64,000 nucleotides of DNA from Phaeosaccion multiseriatum (Eukaryota > Ochrophyta, other classes). The DNA is taken from positions 1,178,001-1,242,000 of the forward strand of contig OZ218961.1 in NCBI GenBank assembly GCA_965112735.1, in the 5' to 3' direction. This document shows, piece after piece, positions 22,560 to 36,821 of the stretch. Made by a program: the position numbers and the translations under genes. Positions within the stretch are counted from its first letter, which is position 1. The number at the start of each line of letters is the position of its first letter. The notes under the pieces were generated by a model. It was not told where the DNA came from. It searched no databases and saw nothing but the letters and a program-made list of their open reading frames with translations.

Positions 22560-23667
22560 CTCCACCCCACTTTCTCTGCATACAGAGCGGTCAGCGACTT
22601 GAGTATGGCCTTGCGGCCCATCGCCCTGTCGCCCCTGAGTCACAATCGCTTCTCGACCATGTGCCACGACGAGCACCACCACCCACAGCAACAGCACGCT
22701 ACCTCCCCCCCCCCCCTTCTCCGGCTCAGCTCCCATGGCCGCCTCGGCTGCCGATGGCGCGTCCAGCTGCCGCTTGATTGAGCTTCTCTCACTCGTGGCT
22801 GGGAGGCTAGAGTACGAGCACGCGCATCCGCAGTAGCCAGGAGGAGCTGCAGCTGATCGTGCAGCAACGGCGTCCCCCGGGGTGGACGACGAGGCGGATA
22901 AGCTTGACTTCTATCTGGACGCCTGCTTCTCTTCCCCCCGCTCGTCTGGCCACTGCCGCTCGTGAACCCCTTGCTCCTTACCTTCTCGCTCCCTGAAGAG
23001 AGGCAGGATGGTAGCCGCAGTCGTTCTCCTGCCCCGGTAATGACCCTCGTGATGACCTAACCGAAGGGGCCAAAATTAGGGAGGTGGACACGAGGTGATT
23101 TCCCATGTCTGGTTAAGCTCGCTGAAGCTGAAAGTTGGACATCTGACAACTCACACACTAGATGCCACAACATACCTTGTGTCGCCCTTGACTCTGCCGG
23201 GAAGGTTCCTTCCCTTTCCTCTCCACCCTCATACTTCGCCACCTGTGCAGTGACCTCGGGAGAAGATGTCGAAGTCCCCCCGATAGCCCCACCACCCACG
23301 TCCCGCAATAACAGGGGGCAGGGGAGTTAGTATTACGCCCCTTAAGCAAGACCGATGCTCTGACAGGGCGTGGGATCGGCTGCTCATGACCTCACAAAAA
23401 GGACCCTTCAAAGGCAAAAGAGAGAAGAGCACACGTATGCGATTGTGCACATGGGATTATGACCTTTGAAGCTAAAACTTGGTCACAAGCCAGGCTATAT
23501 ATGAGTGATGTTAATCCCTCTTGCCCCGCTCGTAACTGCCAGGCGAAGCCTTCCATCTCACGCCCTCTCCCCCTCTCGTGTGCCCTCACCTTTTCGGCCA
23601 CCTCGGGTGACGACCTGCCATAGACCTCTTGCCCCCCGCCCATGGACAGCAGCGGTACGGGGGTCAT
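22560..23667 (-). other. Possible decayed minus-strand gene inside the TIR element
   Basis: Minus-strand stretches look protein-like: two diverged copies of a ~45-residue segment (GGG..., SSPEV, then a charged stretch) at about 23640-23520 and 23300-23180, the second followed by a GTATGT donor; SSIKRQLDAPSAAEAAMG near 22790-22730; and RAMGRKAILKSLTALYAEK near 22620-22560. Frames differ between the pieces, so introns or frameshifts would be needed. No transposase motif or other family is recognised. Confidence 0.25.
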
Positions 23668-24354
23668 CAGACGTGTCCTGCGGACGAGATGACGCCCTCA
23701 TGGGCCCTGAAAATCGGTAGAATAGAGCAGTGTCCACGTCTCAGAGACATCCAACTGTGAAGGTGGAGTACCCTAACTTCAGGGGCAAAAGTGCCGACGA
23801 GCTGGAGGCGGAAGAGCATGCGACGCATATGAAAAGTTTCGCATACTCCTGGAGAAGAGATCCTATCTTGCCCACGGCTGATCTCTATGGGTATACCCCC
23901 CTCCGTCCTCTCTCTCTCTCGAAACCAAGGTTGGCGAAAAACGCACCTTTGCCGCTCACTCGCTAGTTCTTGCCACAAAGCTGCTGTGAGCACGCTCTCA
24001 GCTGCCTAATCCCGAGTTCACTGTGTTTTCCTCAAGCTTGCGCAAGCGCTTCGTCTGGGATAGTCCTTGTATCTAGTATTCATCTCCTCCCTCACGCGCC
24101 CCAGCCGATGAAAAAAAATTGACTAAAAATTTCGGTCCTACTGACATCCAGGGCGGTTAATTGACATACAAGGGGGCCGGCGCCTTCCCCCCGAACTATT
24201 TCCCCATCCTCCTTCCCCCGTCATTGTGAGCACACGGCGGACAACCTCCCTTCCAACCCCTCGCCCTACCTTCCCCGCTCTCTGCTTGTTTGGGTGAGTT
24301 TTGCGTCGACAGAGGAATTTATTCGGTGAATAGGCGGAGAGAGAAGAAGAAAGA

Positions 24355-25941
24355 ATGGAGGGGGGAAAGAGACGAGCAGCAGCCGAGACCACCATCGCAT
24401 CTGGTGCTTCAAGGCGGCGGTCAGAAGGTCCCAATGACTGGGATGGAGTGAAGGTGCTGACCCTCATTGTTGCAAACGTGGGCTCCACCAAGAGTCTGTG
24501 GGGCTTGTCCAGAGTGGTGGATGCAGTCGTGGGGAGGCGAATTGTTCTACACAAAGACGTACCAAAAGCGGTCCAGCAGAGAATGCTGAAAATGCTCGAG
24601 CACCAGCAGCGGCTTGAGTTTGAGCCATCTGGAGAAGGAGGAGCAACCTCTGCTCCTGACGAGGGGCAGAGCCAAGGCCTCCAGGAGCAGCAGCAGCGGG
24701 CCCAGCAGTGTGGAGAGGGAGGAGGAGAGATTCCCAACGAAAGGCATTTTCCGGTCAGCGCTGTCACGCTGGGCCATGTAGGGTGGGTTTCATCTGGTGA
24801 TACTCGGTTGGCGGACATTGCCCTTGTCCAGGAAGGGCTGAGAGTGCTCCCTCCCTCGGTGAAGCACGTTCGCTTGGGAGATAATATCAGCTGTCGTGGC
24901 CTGCGTCTTCCTGACTGGCTGGAGAGTGTACATTTTGGGAGGAAGTTTTCCGAAGAGGTCAAACTTCCGCACGCCTTGGGGGAATTGAGGTTTCATCCTT
25001 ATTCCGATTTCAATCGTCCTTTGGACCTCCCCCCATCGCTGCAGAAGGTATCGTTTGGGTGTAAGTACACACAGCAGACAGATTTCAGTCTGCTGGACGG
25101 GCTTGAGGAGCTGAAATTTTCCTATGGCTCGAAGTGTGATCATCCGTTAACCCTGCCTGCCTCTCTTCGGACTCTGGTGCTGGGAGGGGAGTATACCCAG
25201 CCCTTATCGGATCTGCCGGACGGGCTGAAGGAGCTGAAATTTCCCTATGGCTCGAAGTTTGATCATCCGTTAACCCTGCCTGCCTCTCTTCGGACTCTGC
25301 AGCTGGGATACGAGTATAACCAGCCCCTATCGGATCTGCCGGACGGGCTGGAGGAGCTGAAATTTCCCATTGGCTCGAAGTTTAATCATCCGTTCACCCT
25401 GCCTGCCACTCTTCGGACTCTGCAGCTGGGAGACCAGTATAATCAGCCCCTATCGGATCTGCCGGACGGGCTGGAGGAGCTGACATTTTCCGGTGGGTCG
25501 GAGTTTAATCATCCGTTAAGCCTGCCTGCCTCTCTTCGGACTCTGGAGCTGGGAGAGGACTATAACCAGCCCCTATCGGATCTGCCGGACGGGCTGGAGG
25601 AGCTAAAGTTTGCCAAGGAGTCGAAGTTTGATCATCCGTTAACCCTGCCTGCCTCTCTTCGGACTCTGGCGCTGGGAAAGGATTATAACCAGCCCCTATC
25701 GGATCTGCCGGACGGGCTGAAGGAGCTGACATTTGCCTATGGCTCGACGTTTGATCATCCATTAACCCTGCCTGCCTGTCTTCGGACTCTGGAGCTGGGA
25801 ATCCAGTATAACCAGCCCCTATCGGATCTGCCTGCAGGTCTGGAGCGACTCAGGGTTTTGGAGGGATGCAAGCTCCCTGGTCAGTGGCCCGAGGGCCTTC
25901 AAGTGGACTTCCTCGAAAGGCCTTGGAGTGAGGATTATTGA
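24355..25941 (+). CDS. FNIP-repeat (LRR-like) protein, copy C
   Basis: An intact 528-residue frame, homologous to copy B over its full length, starting at the conserved position (MEGGKRR). The N-terminal region (LWGLSRVVDAVVGRRIVLH, Gln-rich linker, LPPSVKHVRLGD) precedes six 41-residue FNIP-type units and a C-terminal cap (LPAGLERLRVLEGCKLPGQW) nearly identical to that of pseudogene A. It has one unit fewer than copy B and two fewer than A; the unit length (123 bp) makes unequal exchange the simple explanation. The central segment between residues ~100 and 150 is the most divergent from B. No introns, signal peptide or membrane segment. Function is unknown beyond a likely protein-binding solenoid. 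Confidence 0.85.
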   Translation: MEGGKRRAAAETTIASGASRRRSEGPNDWDGVKVLTLIVANVGSTKSLWGLSRVVDAVVGRRIVLHKDVPKAVQQRMLKMLEHQQRLEFEPSGEGGATSAPDEGQSQGLQEQQQRAQQCGEGGGEIPNERHFPVSAVTLGHVGWVSSGDTRLADIALVQEGLRVLPPSVKHVRLGDNISCRGLRLPDWLESVHFGRKFSEEVKLPHALGELRFHPYSDFNRPLDLPPSLQKVSFGCKYTQQTDFSLLDGLEELKFSYGSKCDHPLTLPASLRTLVLGGEYTQPLSDLPDGLKELKFPYGSKFDHPLTLPASLRTLQLGYEYNQPLSDLPDGLEELKFPIGSKFNHPFTLPATLRTLQLGDQYNQPLSDLPDGLEELTFSGGSEFNHPLSLPASLRTLELGEDYNQPLSDLPDGLEELKFAKESKFDHPLTLPASLRTLALGKDYNQPLSDLPDGLKELTFAYGSTFDHPLTLPACLRTLELGIQYNQPLSDLPAGLERLRVLEGCKLPGQWPEGLQVDFLERPWSEDY

Positions 25942-26950
25942 GTAGAAGGGTTTCTATCGCAGGAAGCGCGACGAATACGATCGTGAGGATGAGGGCTCCG
26001 AGGAGGAAGAGTACTAAAGTCAAGCGGGACATGCTCATGGTGATGAAGACGAGTCGAGGAGATGAGGTGTAGCCCAGCTACGGTGTCAAGGAGTGGTCGC
26101 ACTGTATGGACCGGCGCTTTGGCGGGATTGGCGGAGTCTTGATGGATGGGTGTAACGAGCCCCCTGGGATCTGAAGAGGCCAAAGTTAGCGACGCAGAAG
26201 CGCTCTGGGCTGCCGCTGTGGCGTCCGAAAAGAAACGGCCCAAAAAGGCGGTCATACAATGGTTACAGATTTGAGACAGCAAGTAACACACGCTACAGAT
26301 ATATAGCGTTATGGGCGGGGCTCGCAGTGAGAGATAAGAGGAGAGTCTGATCTAGCCACCTCCCATTGCAAATTTAAGTGAAGCATGTGTGAAAAAGCGA
26401 CTGGGGACATATGTGTATATATGTGCGTCAAGTCTACGACTAGAGTTCAAAGCATGTCGAAATTACAAAAGCGAAGGCAGCCAAGCCGTGCTTGCTCTGT
26501 TCGCTGCTCCCCCCTTCCTTGGCTTGTTGCCATTCCTCCCATTACCCATCCCTGTCCAGCTCAGCCATCAGACTGGCTGCTCCTCGCCGGACTGTTTCTC
26601 ACTGGACTACTCCTGTAAGGGCAGAAGCGAGGGCCCCACTCTCCCACTCACTCCCGCACTCACACACCGCCACCGCCACACGCCCGTCGAATCCATTCAG
26701 TGGTCCCATACTCGCATATTCCCTCCCTCCCTCCCGCCCTTGAATAAATAGACTCTCGCCTCGCCTCTGCTCCTTCCTCCCTCTCGAACCTTCAGCGCAC
26801 TCCGGTCTCTGGCTCCTACTGGCGACAGCTCCTCACTACTGCTGCTATTACTCCGCTGCTTCTGCTGCTGCCGAGACTCCCTCCTAACCCATACACCTAC
26901 AGCTGCCCCATATACCTATCTACGGCTGCCCCCTCCCCTCCCTCCACCAC

Positions 26951-27028
26951 TTAGCACACCCGGTTGGGCTTCTCTCCGCTGAGGCTGTGCGTTGCGTCCG
27001 ATCCAAGTGAGTGGAGTCGCCCAAGGTC
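26951..27028 (-). pseudogene. Isolated last exon of the decarboxylase-like gene, copy C
   Basis: Equivalent to the terminal exons at 10762-10685 and 17516-17439: an AG acceptor then 25 codons ending GEKPNRVC and TAA. All upstream exons are missing because unit C is truncated about 460 bp further on, so this is a dead remnant. Confidence 0.75.
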
Positions 27029-27204
27029 CTTGCTCGCGGCGGCGGCGCCCCTCTCCTGCACCCCCTTGGGTTTCTTCTTCGCCTGCCAATGGGGGTGGTG
27101 TTGTCGGTGGAAAGTGTGTTTGTGTGTGTGAGAGAGAGAGAGAGAGAGGCAGAGAGGGTGTGAGAGAGAGTGTGCGTCTATGGCTGTCTGTGTGTGGATG
27201 TGCG

Positions 27205-27321
<117 letters not shown>

Positions 27322-27664
27322 AGAGCCGACCTGTGCACAAGGCAAAGCGAACCCCGCGAAGCAAACAACCCGGGCGTAGACTACGCACTCACATACGCAC
27401 ACACGCACACATGCACGCGCCCTCGCACGCACGCACGCACGTACACACACAAGCACGCACACACACACCGGACGCACGCACGCGCTCACATAGAACTCGT
27501 TCATCAAAGGAGAGAAGTCTACGTGGGGTGCCCCTTATGTATATGTATGTATATGGTGCGTGCGTGCGTGAGTGATTCTCGTTACCCCATTCGAGCCCTT
27601 TTATTTGTCTGAACCCACCCACTTTCCGCTCCTCCTTGAAGGGTATCTTCTCATTTATCTCACC

Positions 27665-31600
<3,936 letters not shown>

Positions 31601-32723
31601 GTAGTGAGAGGGGGAGGTGGAGTTTGAGTTTGAGGTTGAGGTTGATGTTGAGGTTGGTGTTGTTATTGTACTGTGTTCTCGAGCAAAATCGATGGTTGTG
31701 TCACTCGACAGCCACACGTGTGATGATGTGCTGTAAGTTTGTTTAGTAAGAAAGTAACTTAACGGAGGTAGTAAACTGTAAGCTCCGTACCAAGCGGTGG
31801 AGGTCAGCCATGATGGGAAAAAGGCACGTTGCTTGAACTAAGTCAGTGGCCCAGGCATAGCCAATGTTGCGCGTTGGAGACAGGAGGAGGGTGCACCAGC
31901 CAGGTGCTGTGAAGACAGTGCCAGCTGTGATCCAGGTCCGCCCCCCCCCTATAACCTCTTAGGTGATTCCTATTAAGTCAATAAAGTATCCCCCCACCCC
32001 TGGAATGGCTCTCCTGCTCAACACAAGGATCTGTTTGGCATTATTGGCATTGATACTATAATCTTAAGGGGGCAAAGCTTAATCATTAAATTAGGTCAAG
32101 GTACTTCAAAAGAAATGAAGAAGAAGATAAGTATGCTACCCATGAGTGTGTGTATCACCAACATGTGTGTATCACCAACATGTGTGTGTGTTGTATGTGT
32201 TGTGTGTGTATGTGTGAGTGTGTGTACGGAGGTGTGTGTATATACATCCGTTGCTCACTGTGTTTGCCACACCCCTCTCCTCTGTTGCCTGCGGTCCTCC
32301 TCCTCCTCCTCCTCCTCCTCCTCCTCCTCCTCCTCCTCCTCCTCCTCCTCCTCCTCCTCCTCCTCCTCCTCCTCCTCCTCCTCCTCCTCCTCCTCCTCCT
32401 CCTCCTCCTCCTCCTCCTCCTCCTCCTCCTCCTCCTCGTCGTCGTCGTCCTCCTCCTCCCCCTACCCTGCACGACGTGCCATCATCGCCTCTGAGCTCCA
32501 CCACCCCCCCAAAGGAGGGCATGGCATCCTCCCCTCTTGCATCTCTATCTTTGTACAAGTACCTTCGAGGGGTATCGTCCACCCCCCTCTCTTCCCTTCC
32601 TCTCTCTCTCTCTCCCATTCTCTCTCCCGTTGTCTGTGTCTAACCCCCTCTCTTCCCTTCTCTCTTTTCTCTCTGCTCCCCCTCTCTCTCTCTCCCGTTC
32701 TCTCTGTCTTTCCCTCTCGTGCT

Positions 32724-32768
<45 letters not shown>

Positions 32769-33948
32769 GTTCTCTCTGTCTTTCCCTCTCGTGCTTCTTC
32801 TCTCTCTCTCTCTCTTTGCAACTCCCGCCCCGCCCCCCAAGCCCCCGTCCAAGCCAACACGCATGAAGCCCCCCCAACGTGCGTGCTCACAAAAAGCCGA
32901 CACCGCAAAGCCACAACACACACCCACACCACTCGATGCCTTCCTTCCGTGTCCATCATCCGACCCTCTCTACGGGAGGGGAGAGGCGGGGAAGAGAAAG
33001 CTGATGACCAGGGAAGCGGAAGCGCGTATGTACACACTCAAGAAGAAGGGGGCCACTACTGCGGTATGAGCAGCCACGTCACTGCGGTCCGGTCCGAGAG
33101 CGTTCAGACGCGCTCCTCCCCCCTCCAGAACTTGAGCCTTGTCAGCATCCGTATGAACAACTGCCAATTGTAATGGTTGCCAATTGTGAGGGTTGACCCC
33201 CGTCCGCTCTCCCCGTCGCTGTGGGGCCCAACCCCCCGGGGCCTAACCCCCCGGGGCCTAACCCCCCGGGGCCTGCGGGGAGGGAGAGGAGCTCAACGTC
33301 ACGCCCAAAGAGGAAGCGCCTCTGTGCCGCCCGCCCGGCTCCCGGATGAACGGATGGACTTACAAATGGCAGCTGCTGATGTGGTGCCGCAATAGCTCAA
33401 GTTCGGGAGGTTTGCTGGAAGGGAGGGAGGAGGGCAGAGGGAAGGGTAGGCGGTGCGAAGGTGTGCCACTGCTAAGCGTCTGCACCCACCGCAAGGGCAA
33501 GTCACAGCATGCGAAGCGGTGGCCAAGCCAAGGGTCCTGAAGGCCCTCCTTCGCTGTCTACCGGTACACCTCCCTCCTTCTCTTGTCCTCCTCGCCACCC
33601 TACGTCAGACCAGAGCCGGAGGGAGGCACGTCTCTCCCGGTGTCTTGCGTGCTTCTCTCCTCCCTCTTCTCCCTCCCTTCCTCCATCCCTCCCTCCCTCC
33701 CCCTCTCTTCTCTCCTCTCTCTTCTCCCTCCCTTCCTCCATCCCTCCCTCCCCCTCTCTTCTCTCTCTCTCTCTCTCTCGCCCACTCTTCCCTGTGTGTC
33801 CCTCCCTCCTCTCCCTCTTCACTCGCTCGCTCGCTCGCTCGCTGCTCCTGCTGCTGCCCCATGGAGAGGCATGCTCCGAGGCCAATCGTCGGACAAACCC
33901 CTCCTCAGCGCTTCCATCTACTGCAGAGGTTAAGCTGTGGTGCGGTAT
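31601..33948. other. Intergenic region downstream of ADH
   Basis: Lies between the + ADH stop and the - gene ending at 33949. An AATAAA occurs at 31979-31984. Two copies of GTATCACCAAC are at 32152 and 32169. A TCC run spans 32296-32459. CT runs occupy 32590-32815 and 33655-33785. A frame ending KLMTREAEARMYTLKKKG at 33000-33066 looks protein-like but has no convincing exon borders. Nothing else supportable was found. Confidence 0.6.
33222..33283. repeat. GGGGCC(T/C)AACCCCCC tandem palindromic repeats
   Basis: Three to four head-to-tail copies of a 16-bp unit, GGGGCCTAACCCCCCG, that alternates G4 and C6 blocks, so neighbouring units can pair with each other as hairpins. Confidence 0.8.
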
Positions 33949-34054
33949 CTATCGGGTGGCGTACACCTCATAACCACCCTCCTCTTCCTCGTCCTCCTCT
34001 TCGTATTGTTGCCTAAAGTCGACCTGGGAACGGAGGAGAGGGGGGGGGGGGGTG

Positions 34055-34091
<37 letters not shown>

Positions 34092-34853
34092 GGACGGAGG
34101 CGCGGGTGAGAAGGGAGAAGAAAGCATGCAAGAAAATCGGACCAGTCTGACTGTCTGACTCACCTCTGACTCCGGCCAGTGGCGCTCATCAGCCGGTCCG
34201 ACGCTGCCGCCCCTGCTGGTGCCGCGTGTCTTCATCCAGATATGGTCCTCCGCGAACTCCACAGGCCTGTGGTGCAGGTGCACTCGGTCCGTGAGGGCTC
34301 GAACCAGCGCCTTCTCCGCCACTTGAAGGCAGGCACTGTGACTTGTAGATAAGCCCATGTTTCGCACCACTGTCCGCAGGAAAGGGTCCGGAGCGTGTGG
34401 GGTAAAGAGCATTGAGTTCCGGAGGGTGTCCAGTGTCCTCCCCTTGGCGTAGGTGGTACTAATGCTGGCCACCGAAGTCAGCACTTTGCAGCTACAGGGC
34501 TCCAGCATGAGTCTCCCCTTGCTCGTGCGTAGAGGTTTGTTGTCGGCCCCGAGCATGAATTGCTTGGCGACAAACTTGGCGTCCGTCACGGTCTTGTCTC
34601 CGTCCTGGCTTCGGTCCTCAGTGGCCAGCTGCACCTCGCAGATGCAGGTACAACCCTGCCGGCACCCGTCTCCTTGTCCATGCAGCACCCCCTCCTGGCC
34701 CACATCAGAGACCTCCTGCGGCTGACATGGATGTTGGTGCTGCTGCTGCTGCTGCTGCTGTTTTGTCATGGCCGCTACCACTCGTCCTACGTTCCTGGGC
34801 CTCACACCATGGTCTAAGAAGAGGCTTCTGGCCACCTTTAGTAGCGGCTTCAT
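33949..34853 (-). CDS. Unrecognised 254-residue protein, two exons
   Basis: Exon 1 is 34853-34164 (GTGAGT donor) and exon 2 is 34023-33949 (acceptor CGTTCCCAG), joined in phase 0. The N-terminus MKPLLKVARSLFLDHGVRP is followed by a polyglutamine/His stretch (residues ~32-45), a Cys-containing segment, a conserved-looking region with AKFVAKQFMLGADNKPL, LMLEPCSCKVLTSVASIS, NSMLFTPHAPDPFLRTVVRN and HHRPVEFAEDHIWMK, and an acidic end (QQYEEEDEEEEGGYEVYATR). No signal peptide, membrane helix or known domain is recognised. The ATG at 34853 is the first in frame; upstream coding in another exon is not excluded. It is divergent from the SLC10A7-type gene, with 483 bp between the ATGs. Confidence 0.6.
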
Positions 34854-35336
34854 CCTCTTGTACGTGTCCTCTGTCGTGGAGCGTCGCCTTCCGGCACGAT
34901 CGGGTTTCAAAGATTGAGCCGGAGAGATGGAAAGAAGTGAAGAGGAGAGGGTGCTTAACTAGTAGGTAGGACACAGCAGGAGAAGCAGTCGTAGCAGTAG
35001 AGGCACCACCCACCCCCCGACGATAAGTGCTGTGCTGGAAGCCGCTGGAAGGCTGTTTCGATTTGAGGGGCCAACGTCATCGGGCCGTTGGTGGTCCACA
35101 CGGTCGTGCGTGTTTTTGAGAAGTGAGCGAATGGTGAATAAGCCCGAGGCAGAGAAAGAAGGAAGAAGCAGAGAAGAGTAGAGGTGTAGTGTGTGTGTAG
35201 GGTTGAAGAGGGCGAAGAGTCTGAAGGAGTCAGAGAAAGAGAAGGCAGGGACGCGGAAGAAGAAGAGGCAAAAGGAGAAAGAAACTCACAACAAGTCGAC
35301 CACACAGAGGAAACCAACACCAACCACAAGCCCACC
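34854..35336. promoter_or_regulatory. Shared divergent upstream region
   Basis: 483 bp between the start codons of the minus-strand unknown gene and the plus-strand carrier. It must hold both 5' UTRs and promoters. The right half is purine-rich (GAAGAGG/GAAGGAG) and ends in CCCACCATGG, a good initiation context. No TATA box is evident. Confidence 0.5.
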
Positions 35337-36136
35337 ATGGGCGAAGAGCGAGGAGGGGAGGGTGGAGCGATGTCGGCTATACCGGTCATGGCCAAGGACG
35401 GGTCGGGCCGCATCGAGGCGCGCCCACCTCCTCCCAAGGCGTCGGGGCCTCCTTCGCCGCACCAGCGGCTGGCCAGGGTACAGGCCTTTCTGTGGAAGAA
35501 CGTCCTCCCTGTGGGCTTTGCGCTGGTGCTCACCATTGCCCTCTCGTGGCCAGCGGGGGGGAGATGGGTCAGCCAGTTTGAGTACAAGGGCTACAGACGT
35601 GAGTGTGTGGGAGAGAGCGGAGTGGGTGGGCGGGGGGGGAAGCTTGTACCCTTGTATCTCTCACCCCCCCTTCGTCTTCTTCTGCCATCCCCTCTCCTCT
35701 CCCATCCTCCTCTCTCCCGACCCCTCCCCAAAACCACCATACCCTAGTGGTACAAACCGTCAATGTCGTCGTCATCTTCATCATCAGCGGTCTCACCCTC
35801 AAGACCGACGAAATCAAGCAGTCCTTCTCCAAGGAAGGTCGAGCCGCCTACTTCTACGGCGTCGTCACCATCCTCTTCATCACGGCTCTGCTTGGGTTCA
35901 TCGCAGTGGAAATTCCCTTCTCGGTCAAGTCATTCAGCTACGGTCTCGCTGTCTTCTGCACCGCCCCCACCACCTTGTCTAGTGGCGTTACCCTCGTCAA
36001 CCAGGCCAAAGGAAACGGCGCCCTTGCTCTACTGCTCACCGTCACCACCAACCTTCTTGGCGTTGTCACAGTGCCTTTCATGCTCAAGCTCGTGCTCGGA
36101 CAGGTATGTAAATGCGTGTGTCCGCTTGTGTTTGTG

Positions 36137-36219
<83 letters not shown>

Positions 36220-36754
36220 CGTGTGTGTGTGTGTAGGGAGGGGAGGGACAGAAGTGTGTGTGTGGGTGTGTAGGGAGGGGAGGGACAGAAGTGTGTGTGT
36301 GGGTGTGTAGGGAGGGAGGGAGGGGCGGGGGAGGGCAGCAAGTGTGCTTGGTGCGTGAGTTGCGTAGGCACCGCTCCCTCCCTTAGGAGTTGAGGCGCTC
36401 TCTGTGTCCATGTTGCGCCCCCCTCCTCCACGTGTTTCGCCCTACAACGGGTCGGTGTCTCCCCTCCCCTGACCCTCCTCACTTTCTCTCTCCTCCTCTG
36501 GCCCTCCTCGCTTTCTCTCCCCTCTCCACCCTCGCTCGTTTTTGTATCTGAATCACGCTGACGCACACGCTTTGCGCCCTATCCCTCTCTCTCCTCCTCC
36601 TCCTCCTCCTCCTCCTCCTCCTCCTCCTCCTCCTCCTCCTCCTCCTCCTCCTCCTCCTCCTCCTCCTCCTCCTCCTCCTCCTCCTCCCACTGCCCCCCCG
36701 TATCACTTGGCCCCACCCACACCACACCACACCACCCTCTCACACCAACCCACT

Positions 36755-36821
<67 letters not shown>

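Larger units (their letters stand above)
21457..24174. mobile_element. Putative TIR DNA element, 2,718 bp, at the B/C junction
   Basis: The first 37 bases (21457-21493, beginning CCCTTGTATGTCAATTAACC) are the exact reverse complement of the last 37 (24138-24174). Sequence similarity between the arms stops at both outer edges. The flanks, GTCAAGGAAGGCGTGGAG on the left and GGCCGGCGCCTTCCCCCC on the right, together rebuild the junction sequence found at the start of units A and B, so the segment lies in what was one continuous site. The TIR contains two related 13-mers (TGTATGTCAATTA, TGGATGTCAGTAG) that could be transposase-binding sites. No target-site duplication is evident. The interior is low in simple repeats and unlike the surroundings. 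No transposase was recognised, so it may be non-autonomous or decayed. Confidence 0.72.

Noticed and set aside
22133-22777. Plus-strand 214-codon ORF inside the TIR element as its transposase
   Set aside because: No transposase or other domain is recognisable and the second half is Pro-rich low complexity; kept only as uncertain interior.
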